A DNA stretch of 64,000 nucleotides from Phyto melanocephala. Lineage: Eukaryota; Arthropoda; Insecta; Diptera; Rhinophoridae. Below the pieces are notes generated by a model. The model had not been told where the DNA came from and ran no database searches. It was given only the letters and a program-made list of their open reading frames with translations. Positions 1 through 13,500 of the stretch are shown one piece after another; position 1 is the stretch's first letter; each line of letters starts with the position of its first letter. The translations under genes and the position numbers were made by a program. Where the stretch lies: assembly GCA_941918925.1 (NCBI GenBank), contig OW799233.1:1666001-1730000 (forward strand), given 5' to 3'.

Positions 1-388
1 ATAAAAGAGTTTGACCAGTAGAATATAGTGAACTATTTATGAAAAAGTTAAAATTAAAGATGGCGTCCAAAATAAACTGTATTGATATCAAATGAAAGGG
101 ATCGACCAGTAGAATATAGAAAATTTTTACAGAGTTTAAGCAATATGCCCGATAATTTTATTTTCTCAACCCCATCAATGCTTATTGGTATCAAATGAAA
201 AGTGTTGAATAATATATTACAGCAAAAATTCCAAATCAATGATGGCGTCAGAAGTAACAAAGCAAAATGGCGTATAACATTTAATCTGAAATCTGTTCCA
301 AGCTACGAAGTTATTTTACCTAAGTTCATTATGGTGAACGGCAATCAGATTTGGCACGGCCTAATATAAATATCATTTTTACTTGTTT
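1..388 (+). mobile_element. 3' part of DINE-1-like element
   Basis: This is the right-hand part of a Helentron-like repeat that begins outside the window. It carries the repeated 'aaaatggcgtc' and 'accagtagaatatag' phrases shared with the copies at 8.6, 15.1, 16.2, 30.4 and 38.4 kb. It ends in a degraded 'ggcacggcctaatat...acttgttt', the same terminus as better-preserved copies. No coding potential. Confidence 0.7.
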
Positions 389-409
389 CTTTTGATGATA
401 ATATACATA

Positions 410-1090
410 CACGCAAAGAAAAACCATGGTTACGAATGATCACGACGGTCATATTATTTTTTCTATAACAATATTTGGTTGTCGAAAACAAGTAATAGTT
501 ATTTTTGTTTCATTTCATCATATATTTTGTCACGATAATCAAGCATATCTTTGAATTGTATCATTTAATGATTACTTTTCGTAAAAATTTCAAAATGGTT
601 ATAATTTAAAAATAGTATGATTTAAAATAAATAATTTGACAAAACTAACATTATATTCAAAAGCATTACAAATTAAAAATAATCATTAAATAATAAGTGA
701 GACAACAGTATGATTACAAAATAATAAAGCTATGATTTTTTTAATATAATTTGATTTCAATTGTTCTTCTTCTTGCTGAATAAATTTTTATTATTTTAAA
801 AGTCTTAGATGTCAAAAAAGGAACAAAAATTTTGAAAAATTGAAGAAAATTTAAAAATAAACGAGAAAATGTAAAAAAATATTGGTAAAAAAAATTGCAA
901 TTAAATTGGTTATTACAATCAATATGTGTATGTTTCAATTGTAGTCATATATATGATTATTGAATGATACTTTAAAATAACATAATAATGATAACTGTAA
1001 CCATTAATATTTTAACCATAATCATAAAAATCAATCATAGTATGTTGCTCTTCGATTATGGTAACCACAACCATATTTTTTCTTTGCGTG
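410..1090. mobile_element. MITE with CACGCAAAGAAAAA inverted ends and TA target duplication
   Basis: The left end reads CACGCAAAGAAAAA and the right end is its reverse complement (ttttttctttgcgtg). Both are flanked by TA (408-409 and 1091-1092). The inner ends hold related 'ccatggtta/accataatc' words on both sides. The interior is AT-rich with no open frame of note. A TA duplication suits a Tc1/mariner-type non-autonomous element; the family is not identified. Confidence 0.65.
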
Positions 1091-1126
1091 TATTAAGCTA
1101 ACTCAAATTTTGTCAAATTTTTTCAG

Positions 1127-1294
1127 CTACAGATGGTGGATGAATTTTTCAAATTTTGATTTAATTAAGTCGATAGTTGCGGATACCGTATGAAACGTAG
1201 GACCATAATGTTGAAATCTCATCTTGCCCGGATCAATGGGATAGTAGATCGGTTCAAATATCATTGCTGCTTTTTCAATGGCATGTGACGCAAA
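1127..1294 (-). CDS. 3'-terminal coding exon of an unrecognised protein
   Basis: On the minus strand a good acceptor (ttaatttcag) is followed by 55 sense codons and a TAG stop. In this AT-rich sequence such a run with normal codon use is unlikely by chance. The peptide starts FASHAIEKAAMIFEPIYYPI, continues with DPGKMRFQHYGPTFHT, and ends in a basic helix-like tail (IKSKFEKFIHHL). It looks like the conserved C-terminus of a soluble protein, but I do not recognise the family. Earlier exons should lie at higher coordinates; I searched 1.3-4.3 kb by eye and found none that joins convincingly. The exon has no ATG-led frame and is easily missed. The downstream MITE (410-1090) lies where its 3' UTR would be. 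Confidence 0.65.
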   Translation of the reverse strand, partial: FASHAIEKAAMIFEPIYYPIDPGKMRFQHYGPTFHTVSATIDLIKSKFEKFIHHL

Positions 1295-4200
1295 CTGAAA
1301 TTAATTCCTAAAAAGATCTTATAATAATGCTGTAAAAAAAAGAATTTTTTTTTTTAAATTCAAGTTTTTCTCCATCTATTTTCAGAACAGCATTTTTTAC
1401 TCCTAAAATTTTGCGTGTACGTAGGTTTTCCACTATTTTATGTAAAAAATTCGTAATAGATTAGCTGAAAGACACGTAATTTGCACTACTCATCTCTTCT
1501 GTGACCGCTTTTTTTTTAAAGATTTTGGTATGAATCACAAAAATCGGTCTGCTGGATTTTTCAGTATTGCCTTAATAAGTCTACCCTGTCCAAATTAAAT
1601 CTTTCCTTCGTTTTTGTCTCTTGTAACATTAATTGCCTTTTTTTCTATTTATATTATTTCTATAAAGTTAACACACATAATGTAGACAAGAAATAATTGT
1701 GTTACAACACATTACAGCAAACAATGCGACACATAGCGACATATTTATAAACATCTGTTTATTAATCTACAAAAATACTTCCTATATTTTATATGCGTAA
1801 AAATATTTATATTTTTAAATGCATTTAATTTACTTTCTAAGATTGCTCTTATAAACGGAAGGTCATTAACACATATAATGAATTTAAAATAAAAAAAATC
1901 CTTTAGACCTGATTGTCGATTGCGCTTTTAATTGAAATGCTTTTCTCTCGCTCTCTTCTTATCATGCTGAAGTTTCTCTTACATTACTTAACTTTGATAC
2001 TTGTTTAAATTTTTGATTACATCAATACGTTATTGCCGTGTTTTTTTTTTTTTTTTTTTTGTTTTTGTCTCGCTTAAAATAACAAGTGGAAATTATCAAG
2101 TTGTCATTGATACAGAAATACATAATTTCCGAATAAAACCACTTGCACACAAGTAGGTTTGTAACAAAAACACAACACTTTAACTGATTTTACAACTGAC
2201 ATATGTTCGTACGTACGTATGTGCGTATGTATGTTTGTATATGATAGGCATATAAAATTTAGATTTTGAATTAGCACCGCACTGTATTATGTTAATATAA
2301 TTCATTTTAGATATTAAAAATTCTTATATAATTATTGGTACAATTTCTATCATTTTTAGAACTTAACTTAAATTTATACATTTCGTAGCTCCATAATTTT
2401 GCAATAATTATAAAATGGTTAAGAATTTCTTCAATGTGCAATAGCAATATTATTTTAGCCATTTTTAAAAAAAGTATGAAAATACGACTTAATAGCAAAA
2501 AAAAAACTATTAAAAAGTAATGCTATCAAGGCGGTACGTACTCATCTACTACATACATATTTATAAAGTTCATAAACTAATATAGTCTAATATTTGTAAA
2601 GTTTGTCGAGGTGCAAGAACTTGTTAAATCTATAGTATCAAATGTACTGTAAAATACAATAGTACTGAACTTTCCATCTCTGTTATATGAGACAGATACT
2701 TTGAAATAAGAATAAAAAGGCAAACATGCATAGATAGATAAGTTACAGTAAAAACTGTTTAATGTACTACATAAAATTCATATTAAATAAATTTTAAGGA
2801 ATTTTATATTTATAATTATTGTCTTAGAGAAATCAGTGTGTCAATTCTGATTTTGTAGAACTAAGCAACGAAAGATTTTTGAATATCTGCTTACGAAATG
2901 TTTTTCTCGCGTACGCCCTTAATCATTTTAAAATATCAAATAAAAAAAGGTGAATTGATCATTTATTCGAACAATATTTTTGTCTGAGACTTTTCTGCAG
3001 AACGATTTACCAATTTTTAATAATTTAAACTGTATATGAAAGCTGTAACATAAAATATATACAAGCACTTTATTACATAGCAACGTGGTATAACAGTGTC
3101 CGAAGAAAAGGTTTTACGCAATACGGATCCATGCAAAATGACCTCAAAATTAAAACACCATAAGGCCACAAACTTGAGGGTATTATTAAATGAAATACCA
3201 TTTCTACGCCAATAGAATGCAGTTGACCGATCCCACCAAAAAACTTTAATCCTTAAATGAGCTTCTTGAATCGTTTACTTAATGCTTACCTGCTTCCACA
3301 GAGTGCATCTAAAAGGTATGCTTTTTATATGCGATGACACACTTCGTAGGTCTATGTTTTGCAATTAATAAGCTCTAATTTCATCCTTATCAGAGACATC
3401 ATAATCATGCTTTCTCCTTACGCACTGCTGAAAAAGGTAGCAGCAAGTAAGAGAAAAATATACAAAAGAAATTGCAAAATTGTCAAAATAATAAGTAGTA
3501 CAAAGGACATACTTTATTGTGCTTTCGTATGTAAACAATTTAAGCATTTCCATTCAATACGGTAAGCAAATAAAGTCTGCACTGCTTACAAAATTAAAAA
3601 AAAAAATTTGGTGGCGTTTTTTTTTTTTTTAATTCAGCATACCAGACCATCATACAAACTCTTCTTTCGATAACAGAACTTTTAATGAGAGGCCAGAGAC
3701 TTTTTTTGTAAATGTTAAATCTGAAAACTTACTTAACAACTTATAACTTAATGTCATATCAAAACCCTACTGTTTTATTGTAATTACTTGAAATTCTATT
3801 CAAAAAACGTGTGTTAACAAATTAAAATTGAGAGTGTTAAGTGAATTTATCTAAATATTTATAATATTTATTGCAGTATTGTGAGAGTTGCATTTAATTT
3901 ATATATTCAATTTTAACATTTAAGTCTTAGGCAAGTATTTATCTGCAAAACGACAAATCCACGTTTGTGTGAATTAGAATTACAAAATTAATTGTTTTAT
4001 TGTAATTTTTACCACTACCACAGTCATTGCCGCCATCACCGACGACTATATTAGTTAAGAGCCATAGCAGCAGCTATGACAACAACACCCAGCCATACAC
4101 AGATTTAATGTAATCAATGGAGGGCTGAAAAACCAAAAAAAAAACTACAAAGTGCATTGGAATATTAATTTATAGCTTAAAGTTTGTTGCTTATCTCTGC

Positions 4201-4349
4201 TCAAATGATTCAAAGAACTGTCAATGTAAAGGTTTCAAGTATTTTTCTCATTTCAACTAATAACACCAGTCACTAAATATACAAACTCAATGACAGTAGT
4301 TGTAGGACAAGTTGTGGGCAAAAGTGAAACAAGATATTAGATTCGAATT
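1295..4349. other. Non-coding: intron/intergenic, low complexity
   Basis: AT-rich sequence with poly-T runs (2040-2060, 3619-3630) and TATG-type simple repeats near 2210. Around 3190-3270 there is a short stretch like the DINE-1 'gaatgcagttgaccgatccc' segment. No supported exon. The part left of the transporter gene must hold its promoter, but I cannot place it. Confidence 0.5.
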
Positions 4350-4571
4350 ATGTGTACTCGTAGTCGGTCTAAAACGGAAGAACAGCAAACATTTTTGAAT
4401 AGTGAAAATATCGATTTAGATAATCTAAATAAAGATGAAATTGACTGGGTGCAATCGCAACGTCTTTATCACATATATGGACAAGGTTATCGATGGCAAA
4501 TCTTGTGGTGTTTTCTACTATCCATGTTCCAAGCTGTTTCCACATTTCATATATTCACATTTGTGTTCCAA
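4350..4571 (+). CDS. SLC22 gene, alternative first coding exon 1a
   Basis: It encodes 74 residues starting MCTRSRSKTEEQQ, with an acidic cytosolic N-terminus and then the first membrane segment (WCFLLSMFQAVSTFHIFTFV). It ends FVFQ at a strong donor (gtaagt at 4572), phase 0, which fits the exon at 12856 (TADTKFWCARP). Confidence 0.85.
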
Positions 4572-7500
4572 GTAAGTGCGGTTTGTTTAAGCGATTTATT
4601 TTAGTTTATTACGTTACTCTTTCCAATTTGTTCATATGGCGAATGTTGTGTTAGTGATTGAGTACGTGTTTGGATTTAATTGTTATTAAAAGTTCTTGTA
4701 TTTATTTATTACAATGCAACATCTTTTTTTTATTTTTTTGCTTTGCTTTGTTTTTGTTGCTATTATTATTACCAATTATTTAAACATTCTTGTTATAACT
4801 TCAATGCTAATGTCTTGGTGTTAGTGAATTTTACGATGATAAATTATAGTTAATTAATATGTACATTAGGCAAGGTGTTTGATATTGCAAATTGTATCTT
4901 GTAAATACAAGATACCAATAGTGTTGTTTTACTATCACTACAATTCGTTTGCATTATATACACAGAATTGTTTTACAATTTCGCCAGCACGTTTCTTTTT
5001 TTTTTTTTTTTGTGTTATATTGTAGCAGTTGAATATTCCTTACAGAGAAGGGTAAATATATAGAAAAGCTTAAAATTCCTTAATTTAAATCCTTGGATTG
5101 ATGACACACAAGAATAAGATCTTTATGTATGTAAATACATACATACAATTTTCTATGCAGTTTTGCATGCATTTGACCCGGGAGCAAATTTACAGTTTTT
5201 GAACATGATAGAAATTTTTAAATTCTTATTAGAATTGCTATACCAAAAGCACGCTTTGTTTTTCAAATCTGTTTTTAAAGCCCCACCATAACACATATGC
5301 GTGGCAAAATATACTCATGTATTTTTCGCAGATTTTTTTATATATATTATGACACTAATAGCGCTTGATGCCTTAAAGGTGTGGGTTTTTGAATTTTTAA
5401 TAAAAATACAATATTTTTATTTAATTTGTATTAAATTCGGCAGTGTCAGTGATTATTTTTTTTTTTAAGTACATACAATGCAAAGGACTCTTAATTTCTC
5501 CCCAAACGGTCATTACATTACACAGACAAATTTTTTATCAAATTATTTTCAAAAAAACACTTCTCTATAAATATTTGTATTGTTTCTATAAATGTTTTGT
5601 TTTGCAATTTAATTTAATTTGAATCATAAAAAAAATAGAATAAATAAACTTAAGCCAGAATAAAAATGATTCACATTAAAATTTAATATATACATATGTA
5701 TATAGAAAAGTTGGAATAAAATATATAGTTTTGTTTAAATTTTTATATTTAATTATTCAAGCCTGAGGTCATAGAACAGTTTATATTTTTTATAAAAAGC
5801 AACAAAAATTAAACAATGTTTTATTTTCTTTCTCAATATTTCGCTACTCCTTTGTGTAGCATCTTCAGGAAAAATCAATTAACAAATTAACAAAAATTAC
5901 AAAATTTTTCTATTTTATACTAGTAATAAAAATTTTTGAAACAAATTTAAAAAAAAATTGTCATACCAAAAATTATACACTTAAAAACAAAAATTAATTA
6001 CTTATAATCTAAATATTACATTATAAAAATATTTCATTTCCGCTTTCTAAAATTTTTGAACTAAATATCTATATTAATCTGAGCTATTCCCTCTGTATCT
6101 GATTTGTAGTTAATCCTCTTCGTTAATCCAATTCGTTAATTAAAGTAAAATTATATTGAACTAGCCGCCTAGTACTTGCTTCACTAAGTATCAAGTGAAA
6201 TAATATAAAAAACTACATGCATTAGGTCCAAAGATACAAAATTACCGATTTTAGCCGTTTTAGCCCTTTTCCCCCTAAAATTCGTTATAGATTGTTTTAA
6301 GGAGAGTAAAACTACGTTTTTATTTTTTTCCTATTGCTATCCTTCTCAAAGATATATGCTGTTCAAAAAGGTACCAAAATTCAGTTTTTACCCATTTTAT
6401 CCCCTTAAAACTCAAAATTTCCAAAAAGTACCAGACACCTATCCAATTTCTTTTAACAGGCTCTTTGATCCTTTCTGAATTTTCGTGATATATTTATTAA
6501 GCCCGGAGATACTGTATTACCGATTTTTTCCCTCTTTTACCTGTAAACCGCTCGACGGATTTTGTGCAAACTTTACATAAGCCATTTACTAAATAGTCCA
6601 AACAAAGCCTAAACATTTGGTTCGGTTAAGTGAGCGCCTTCTTGAGTTATAAAGTCACAACGCACTTGCAACAAATTTTTATATACATATATTGAATAAA
6701 AAAAGAACCAATTTTTTTTTTAATTTAAATTTTTTTTTTTTTTTTTTTGATAAGTCCAAATTTTAATAAAATTTTATTTAATTCTATATATTTCTTTGTA
6801 ATAAGATTTAATTGAAATTTTTTAATTTCTTATAAATTTTGTATTTAGCTACAGTCGAAGTCCTGATTATATAGATATGTATGTATACTATATGTATATA
6901 TTTTGTAAATTAACTTTACAACAAAATAAGTATATAAATTCAAATAGGAGCAAAAATTATTAGAATTCAAATTATAAAAATTAAAAATGTTCAAAAATTG
7001 TGTGGAGTAGATCAATATAAATGGGCAAGGTTTGAGTAGTCGATGTGGTACACATTACACCTATAGTTTTAGTTTTGAATGTCATGATCAGCAGATGCAA
7101 TACTCTAACGTATTTATAATATTATAAAAACACTACACTACACTACACTTGATTTTCTTTGTTCGTTTTATGGATAAAGCATAAAATATGTTTGTATGTT
7201 TCAAGATTCAAATGACTCTTAAAGTAATTGACGACCGTCTTAACAGCGAACAGCGAAAAGCAACAGCAAAATTTATTTTGTACTGTAGTTTATATTTTTG
7301 ATGCGGAAATAATTTTTTAAATATTTAATTTTACATACTTAAACTTAAAATGTAAATTGTTTATTAATAATACGAATGTTTGCATTATAAAATCTTTTAA
7401 AACTTTTAAATAAGACACAGTTTTAAATTAAATTTCATTAAGAGAACATCTGGTTGTTGCTTAAAGTCAATTGATTTTCATTTTATTTAAATTTTCGTTT

Positions 7501-10500
7501 AATTTAAATGCATTCGTCCATAATTGAGAATGAAAGTTGTGAAAATTTTGAAATTAAAACGAATTTACTTCAAACAAACGCTATAGATTATGAAAGTCTT
7601 TCGCCGGAACAATTGGAAAGGAAACAAAATAAAGTATTCGAAATAAGTCTCGGTAATATTGGTACTTGGCAAGCAACATGGTGTGGAATTTTATCAATAT
7701 TTCAATGCATTTCGACCATGCACTTATTTTCATTTGTATTTTATGTATGTATGTATGTATTGAAATTTCATAACTTGTTCGACAATAACTTTTTTCAGTG
7801 GTCAAAAACAAACAAAACATTTATTTGCTTGGTTTTTTTTTTCTTATTAAACATCGTTAGAGTTTCAATGAGGAAAAAGTAAACAAATGTTACTAATTAA
7901 TTGCAACCAGGCAACAAATGTTTTTTATACCCTTCACCTGTGGTATCAAAGGTATATATAGCTTTGTCATTCCGTTTGTAAGTTTTACAATATTCAAATC
8001 CAATCCCAGGTGTATATTTTCTGTCGATTGATCTTTGTTTGTCTATCCTTGTATTAGTTGAAATCAACTTTTAGGTGCTTCCACTTTACAGGTTTGTTTA
8101 TATTTTATAAGTCTTCACAAATAAATCGCTATTAATATTCAAAAAAAATCATCCCATAACTTTCTGAAATATGAGCAAATAAGCACGACTGCTTTTGTCT
8201 TTTCCATTAAACTTAACTTTTTTTAACTCTAAGATAATTTATAAACCCGATTGGTACTGTTTGTGGATGTAGGATATGCTTTTAGGGTTTATTCATCAAA
8301 ATCTTAAGAAATCGATCTTTTATCGACAAAGTTATGGAAAAAAAATTTTTTTTTAAATATGTAAGTATATCAAGTTACTAAGGCTTCTAATAAATATCTG
8401 GACACGATTAAGACATAGTCGCGAAATTTATTTCTAAGACGAAACTAACAAATCGGTTTGAAGCTAACTAAGGTATAAACAAATTTGTTTAAATATTTAA
8501 AATCCATGATTACCGCCACTACAAAATCGAGTCAGGGCAAGTAATTAAAATTGTACCCCTTTAAATGCTCAATAATGGTTTGAAATGAAAAAGTTTGACA
8601 GTTAGAAAACAACAAACAATGAAAAAGTTAAAATCCAAAATGGCATTATAAACAAAATGGCGTCGTTAGCAATGGCGGACATGTATTGGTCAAACATAGC
8701 TATTACGGATTTGTCCCCTTCAATCCCTACAATATTTATATCAAAGAAAAGGGCTTGTCCAGAAGAAGACAGTAAACCATAAAAAAAGTTTAATATTCAA
8801 GATGGCATCCGAAACAAAGTGGCGTTTATTTGTTTTTTATTAACCACATCGAAAATCAAAGATGGCGTAGAAAAAATAAAGCAAACTGATTCTTAAATGT
8901 ATGGTATGCTAAGTCTGATACTTATACCGATGTACATGACGATGAAGAGTATTATCAGAATCGACATGACCGAATTTAGCACTCTTACTTGTTTATGTTA
9001 GTTTTATTGGCCAACTGCAACGGAAGTTCATTGAACAAAAACATTTAAAATTTGTATTTCATAACTGGTTGGATTCGAGAATTTTAATTGTTAATATGTT
9101 TTTGCACAAGTATAAGGCAGTCAGTACTTTTAAATCTATATGGAAGTTTTGTAACATTTCAGTTGCAAGTAAATTTATTTATATTTGTTACAACTACCAA
9201 ACGTTTATACACGTAAATATGTACATGTTAAGTTTACTAGTGGCCTTTTGTACTACACTGCGTATGTGGATAATCAATGAAAAATAAAGTACGTAAAATT
9301 TAGGCCACTAAATGGATATTTGTCTTTCCTATTTTCTATAATACAAAAATTAATATGTATTTAGTTAGACAACACTTGTATGTGCAAATAAAATCAAGTT
9401 CAAGTTGTACTCAAGTAATATGCTCCAAGTGAAATCAATGTAATAAATGTACTATAATTAAAAATGTATCGTATATAGATAGGCATGTATGTTAACAACA
9501 ACGACCACATCACCCCCCCTTTGGCTACATCCTATATATTTATAAAAAAATATTACTTCATAACTTATGTTTTTGTTATTCGACTCAATGTTACTTATAT
9601 AAATTCAATCACTACCAGCTAGTTTTTTATGTTTTAAAACTCTCTTTTAAGTTTCTTTACAAGTAAGAAAGTTTTAGTCGTTCAAGGCCGCCTATCTTTT
9701 GCCCTATACCATAAAATAATTGTTTTATGGGCGTTGAGGTGATTTTCAGGAAGAGGGATTATATGTGAGTAAGGACCAATTACACTGAACAACAGAGTTT
9801 TTTAACACGGTATTAATAGGAAACATAACATGTTTACAAGTATGTTTACAAGTCGCAGCGTTTGTATTAACTCTACTGTGGCAATTATGTTTGTTTATAA
9901 GAATAATAGTTAGAATAAGTAGGTTGATATTATATATACATATATATATAACATATATAAATAAAACATAAGTATCAAAGTAGAGAAAAAATCAATGCAT
10001 AAGCAGAAAACAAATATTATTAAAACAGTATTGTGGATCATTGGAAACCTTAGTAGAATATCTTATTTGTGGTCAGTTTTATTTCGATTCCAATGTTTTT
10101 AATATTTATTTAAGTGCTGATTTTTTGCAATAATTTTCATATGAAACGGACCATTTACGTAATAAACTAAAGAACCCCTAAACATAAATCTATTATAAAA
10201 AACGTTATTAGATCGTTTAGAGTTAAAGAAATATTCAGCTACAAAAAACATTTTGCGTTTTGTGGCTTCACAGCCGAACAAAAAATTTTTATTTATATCA
10301 CGAAATTGTTGATAATTGAAAAAACTAAAGACACAATTTTGCAATTATCGCAATCCGTAAACATTTTTTAAGTGCACATACATATATTTCTACAAAATGT
10401 CAAAATTGCTTATTTTTTAAAATAATAATGTATTTCAAGATTAAATAACGTTTAAAATCAGTCAATATTTGTAAAAGTTGGAAGTGCCAATAAAGTTTTC

Positions 10501-13500
10501 TTAGTCACTTTAAGGTCAACATCGAGTTAAACAATTGCGCATCTATCGATTAGATACGATAAGGTACGATAAACATATTAAGGTGAAATTTATACATACA
10601 TATGTATGTATGTACATAGTTTTCTTATTATTGTTTTATTTTTTTTTCTCTTTTATCTATTTAATCTTATATTTCAAATTATAAAAAATGGGCGTAGTTT
10701 TTTTTTTAATTAATTAATTACTTTTAAATTTACTTTATATTCAAAAACTATTAAAAATTCTATTTTTAAAAAATTGTTAGCATAATTTAAGTGTTCTTCA
10801 AATGATAAAGAAAACGTTTTTTTATATTATTACATAATTAAAATGAATGATTAAAATGAGTTTAGGTTACATGAATGACTTATGATTTTTAATTACATGA
10901 ACATGATTAATTGAAAAAGTATTGGACTTGTTTTACCTTAAATTTAAGAAATTTATGTGCGATTCTATATTTAAAAATTGTACATCTTCTTTATATAATA
11001 CCATTAACAAAATTAAATTTTATTTAAATGGAATACTATTAAGAGTTTTTAATTTAAGCTCACATGTTGTTAAACACTTTCAAAACAACAAAATTTGAGT
11101 ATAATAATTAATGTATTTCAAATATCTTTCAAATTAAGGAACTTGATTTTTTATTTGTTATTATTGTTGTTAGTTGGGAATTTTAAGTTATTAAAATTTA
11201 AAATTATCAGAATAATTTTTAATCATAATTTTGCTTAAATAAATTATATTTTAAACTTTTAACAAAAAAAAAACAATTTTACAAATGACTCGGCTTCTTT
11301 CAGATATTTGAAAAGCTGATGGACACAAGTGTACATCACCATTACATCACATTATCGCATACATAAATATTAGTTTCGTATCGATTCGCTAACAATATTC
11401 ACAGAAAAGCTGATTTGCAGAAGTAATTATCGTTTTTTTTTTTTTAATTTACCACCAATATTGTATAGTTTAGTATTTTTATTTGTATGTTTAATACAAT
11501 ATAAAAAAAAAATTCTCTATTATATAAAAATGCAGACGTAAAGTAGTTGTGTCATAGTCATTTCTGCAAGTAAATTGAATTTTTATTTTGTAACATACAA
11601 TCCTATATTTATCAAAAATCTTTGCTTAAATGCCACATATTTCAGTTTTAGGATAATCCTTAAAACAAAGGTTGGCGCAAAAGAAAGCGTGTCACACTTA
11701 CATATTTTCAGAGATTTTAAATTAAAAATAGATCAAAAGATAATTTTCGTAAATTTTGATCTAAAACACTTATCATAATGCACATATTTTGTTCCTTAAA
11801 AAAATATAAAAAATCAATTACCTACTTCACTGCTCTTGGGCGCTTTCGAATTTTGTTCCATGTCAAATGAACATTTTGATATGACCTACAGTACAATGCC
11901 GAACTTTTTAATTTAAAAAAATATATACTAATATGGGGTCTTAAAATAATATTTCGATATGTTACAAAAGGAACGACAAATCGACAATAGCAAAATACCA
12001 TTTTCTTGTATGTTTAAAACAAGATTTAAAAAAAGCTGTGTCTGTACATAAAAGCAAACAGAACATACAATCAAATTCATGGTGAATCGAATGGTTCAGA
12101 TCTTGCAATCGAACCTCTCTTTGGTGGTTGTAAAATTTATATTGCAAGATTCATATTTTATACATGATTGTATTTCGAAACCAAGTTCTGTAGATACAAC
12201 CACAAAATTCTACTATTACTACTAATCTATACGATTAGAAACCATTTTAGTATTCACAACCGATACTATTTTCTCTGTGTAGTCAATGATCTAAACTACA
12301 AAACAACAACTGTCTTCCTGAACTCAATAGGTTTAAAAAATACTCTGATAGAGTTTGGTGTACCCTTAATATCTGGATTAAAATTTATGATACTTTTTAT
12401 CACGAGATAATGTCTCATTTCTAAAAGAACATATAAAAATAGCATATAAAATGGTATTTAAACAACAATAAAATATTAGTTTGCACTTATAATAATATAA
12501 GAATTAAAATTTTAAATGAATATTATACAAAAATATTTTTGGGGCCATCAATGCTGACCGGGTTCAACTCATTTTTAAGCAAATTGGTTTTAAGGTATAA
12601 GGAGTTTAGCATATTTAAAGTTCATATAGAGAAAAAATCTTTTAATGTTTGCGAGTATTCATTTAATTAAGTGCTTTAAAATATTTGACAAAACATATAT
12701 GTACATACATATATATTTCATGATGACCTTAGATTTATAAAAACTTAAGTATGTATTTATTAAACAACAACCAAAACTATGTACTTTAATAAAATTATTT
12801 TCAAATGAAATTGTATGAATTAAAAACAGTGGAAAAAGAAAATTCTTTCTTATAGACAGCTGACACAAAGTTTTGGTGTGCCAGACCCCAACAAATGAAC
12901 AATATGGATGCAACCATTTGGAAAAATCTCACTCAGACTCAAGATTCTTGTTCAATTTTGAATATTAATTATAGTGAAATGAGTAGTTTAGACTCATTAT
13001 TAGATTATCTCAAAACTCCGTTAAATGCTTTAAACTATACAACGTGCGAAGAGTTTGAATTTTCTCTTGATGAAAGTGAATCAAAAACATTGGTTCAAGA
13101 ATTCGGTTTAGTCTGCTCTAGACGCCAGCTTTTAAGTGTTGTTGAAATGTGTTTTCTTGCCGGAGCAGCTGTTGGTAGTGTTTCTAGTGGTTGGATATCT
13201 GATCGTTTCGGACGTAAACATACTCTTATGGGATTTGCTTTAATTCAAACTACATTCGGTATGTAAAAACAATTAACATAAAATTCTGTATTTTTCAGTT
13301 GTTTTTGCTTTTCTTTTCAATTTTAAAAAAGCCTAAAGCAATAATAAGAAAAAAAATATAATTATAAAAAATTTCACAAAAACTATTTTTATTTATCACC
13401 AACACACTGTTTTTCGTTAAATTGGAAATTCCTAACACTACATTTTACACAGTTACAAACTTGTATTGTTATTTGGATTTTCTTTTTTATTTTTTTTTTC

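Noticed and set aside
3100..3260. Minus-strand open stretch as an upstream exon of the 1127-1294 gene
   Set aside because: The sequence resembles the DINE-1-like 'gaatgcagttgacc' segment and has no good splice sites in phase.
12895..12900. ATG at 12895 as a transporter start
   Set aside because: The preceding codons (TADTKFWCARPQQ) continue the conserved loop and join both first exons in phase.
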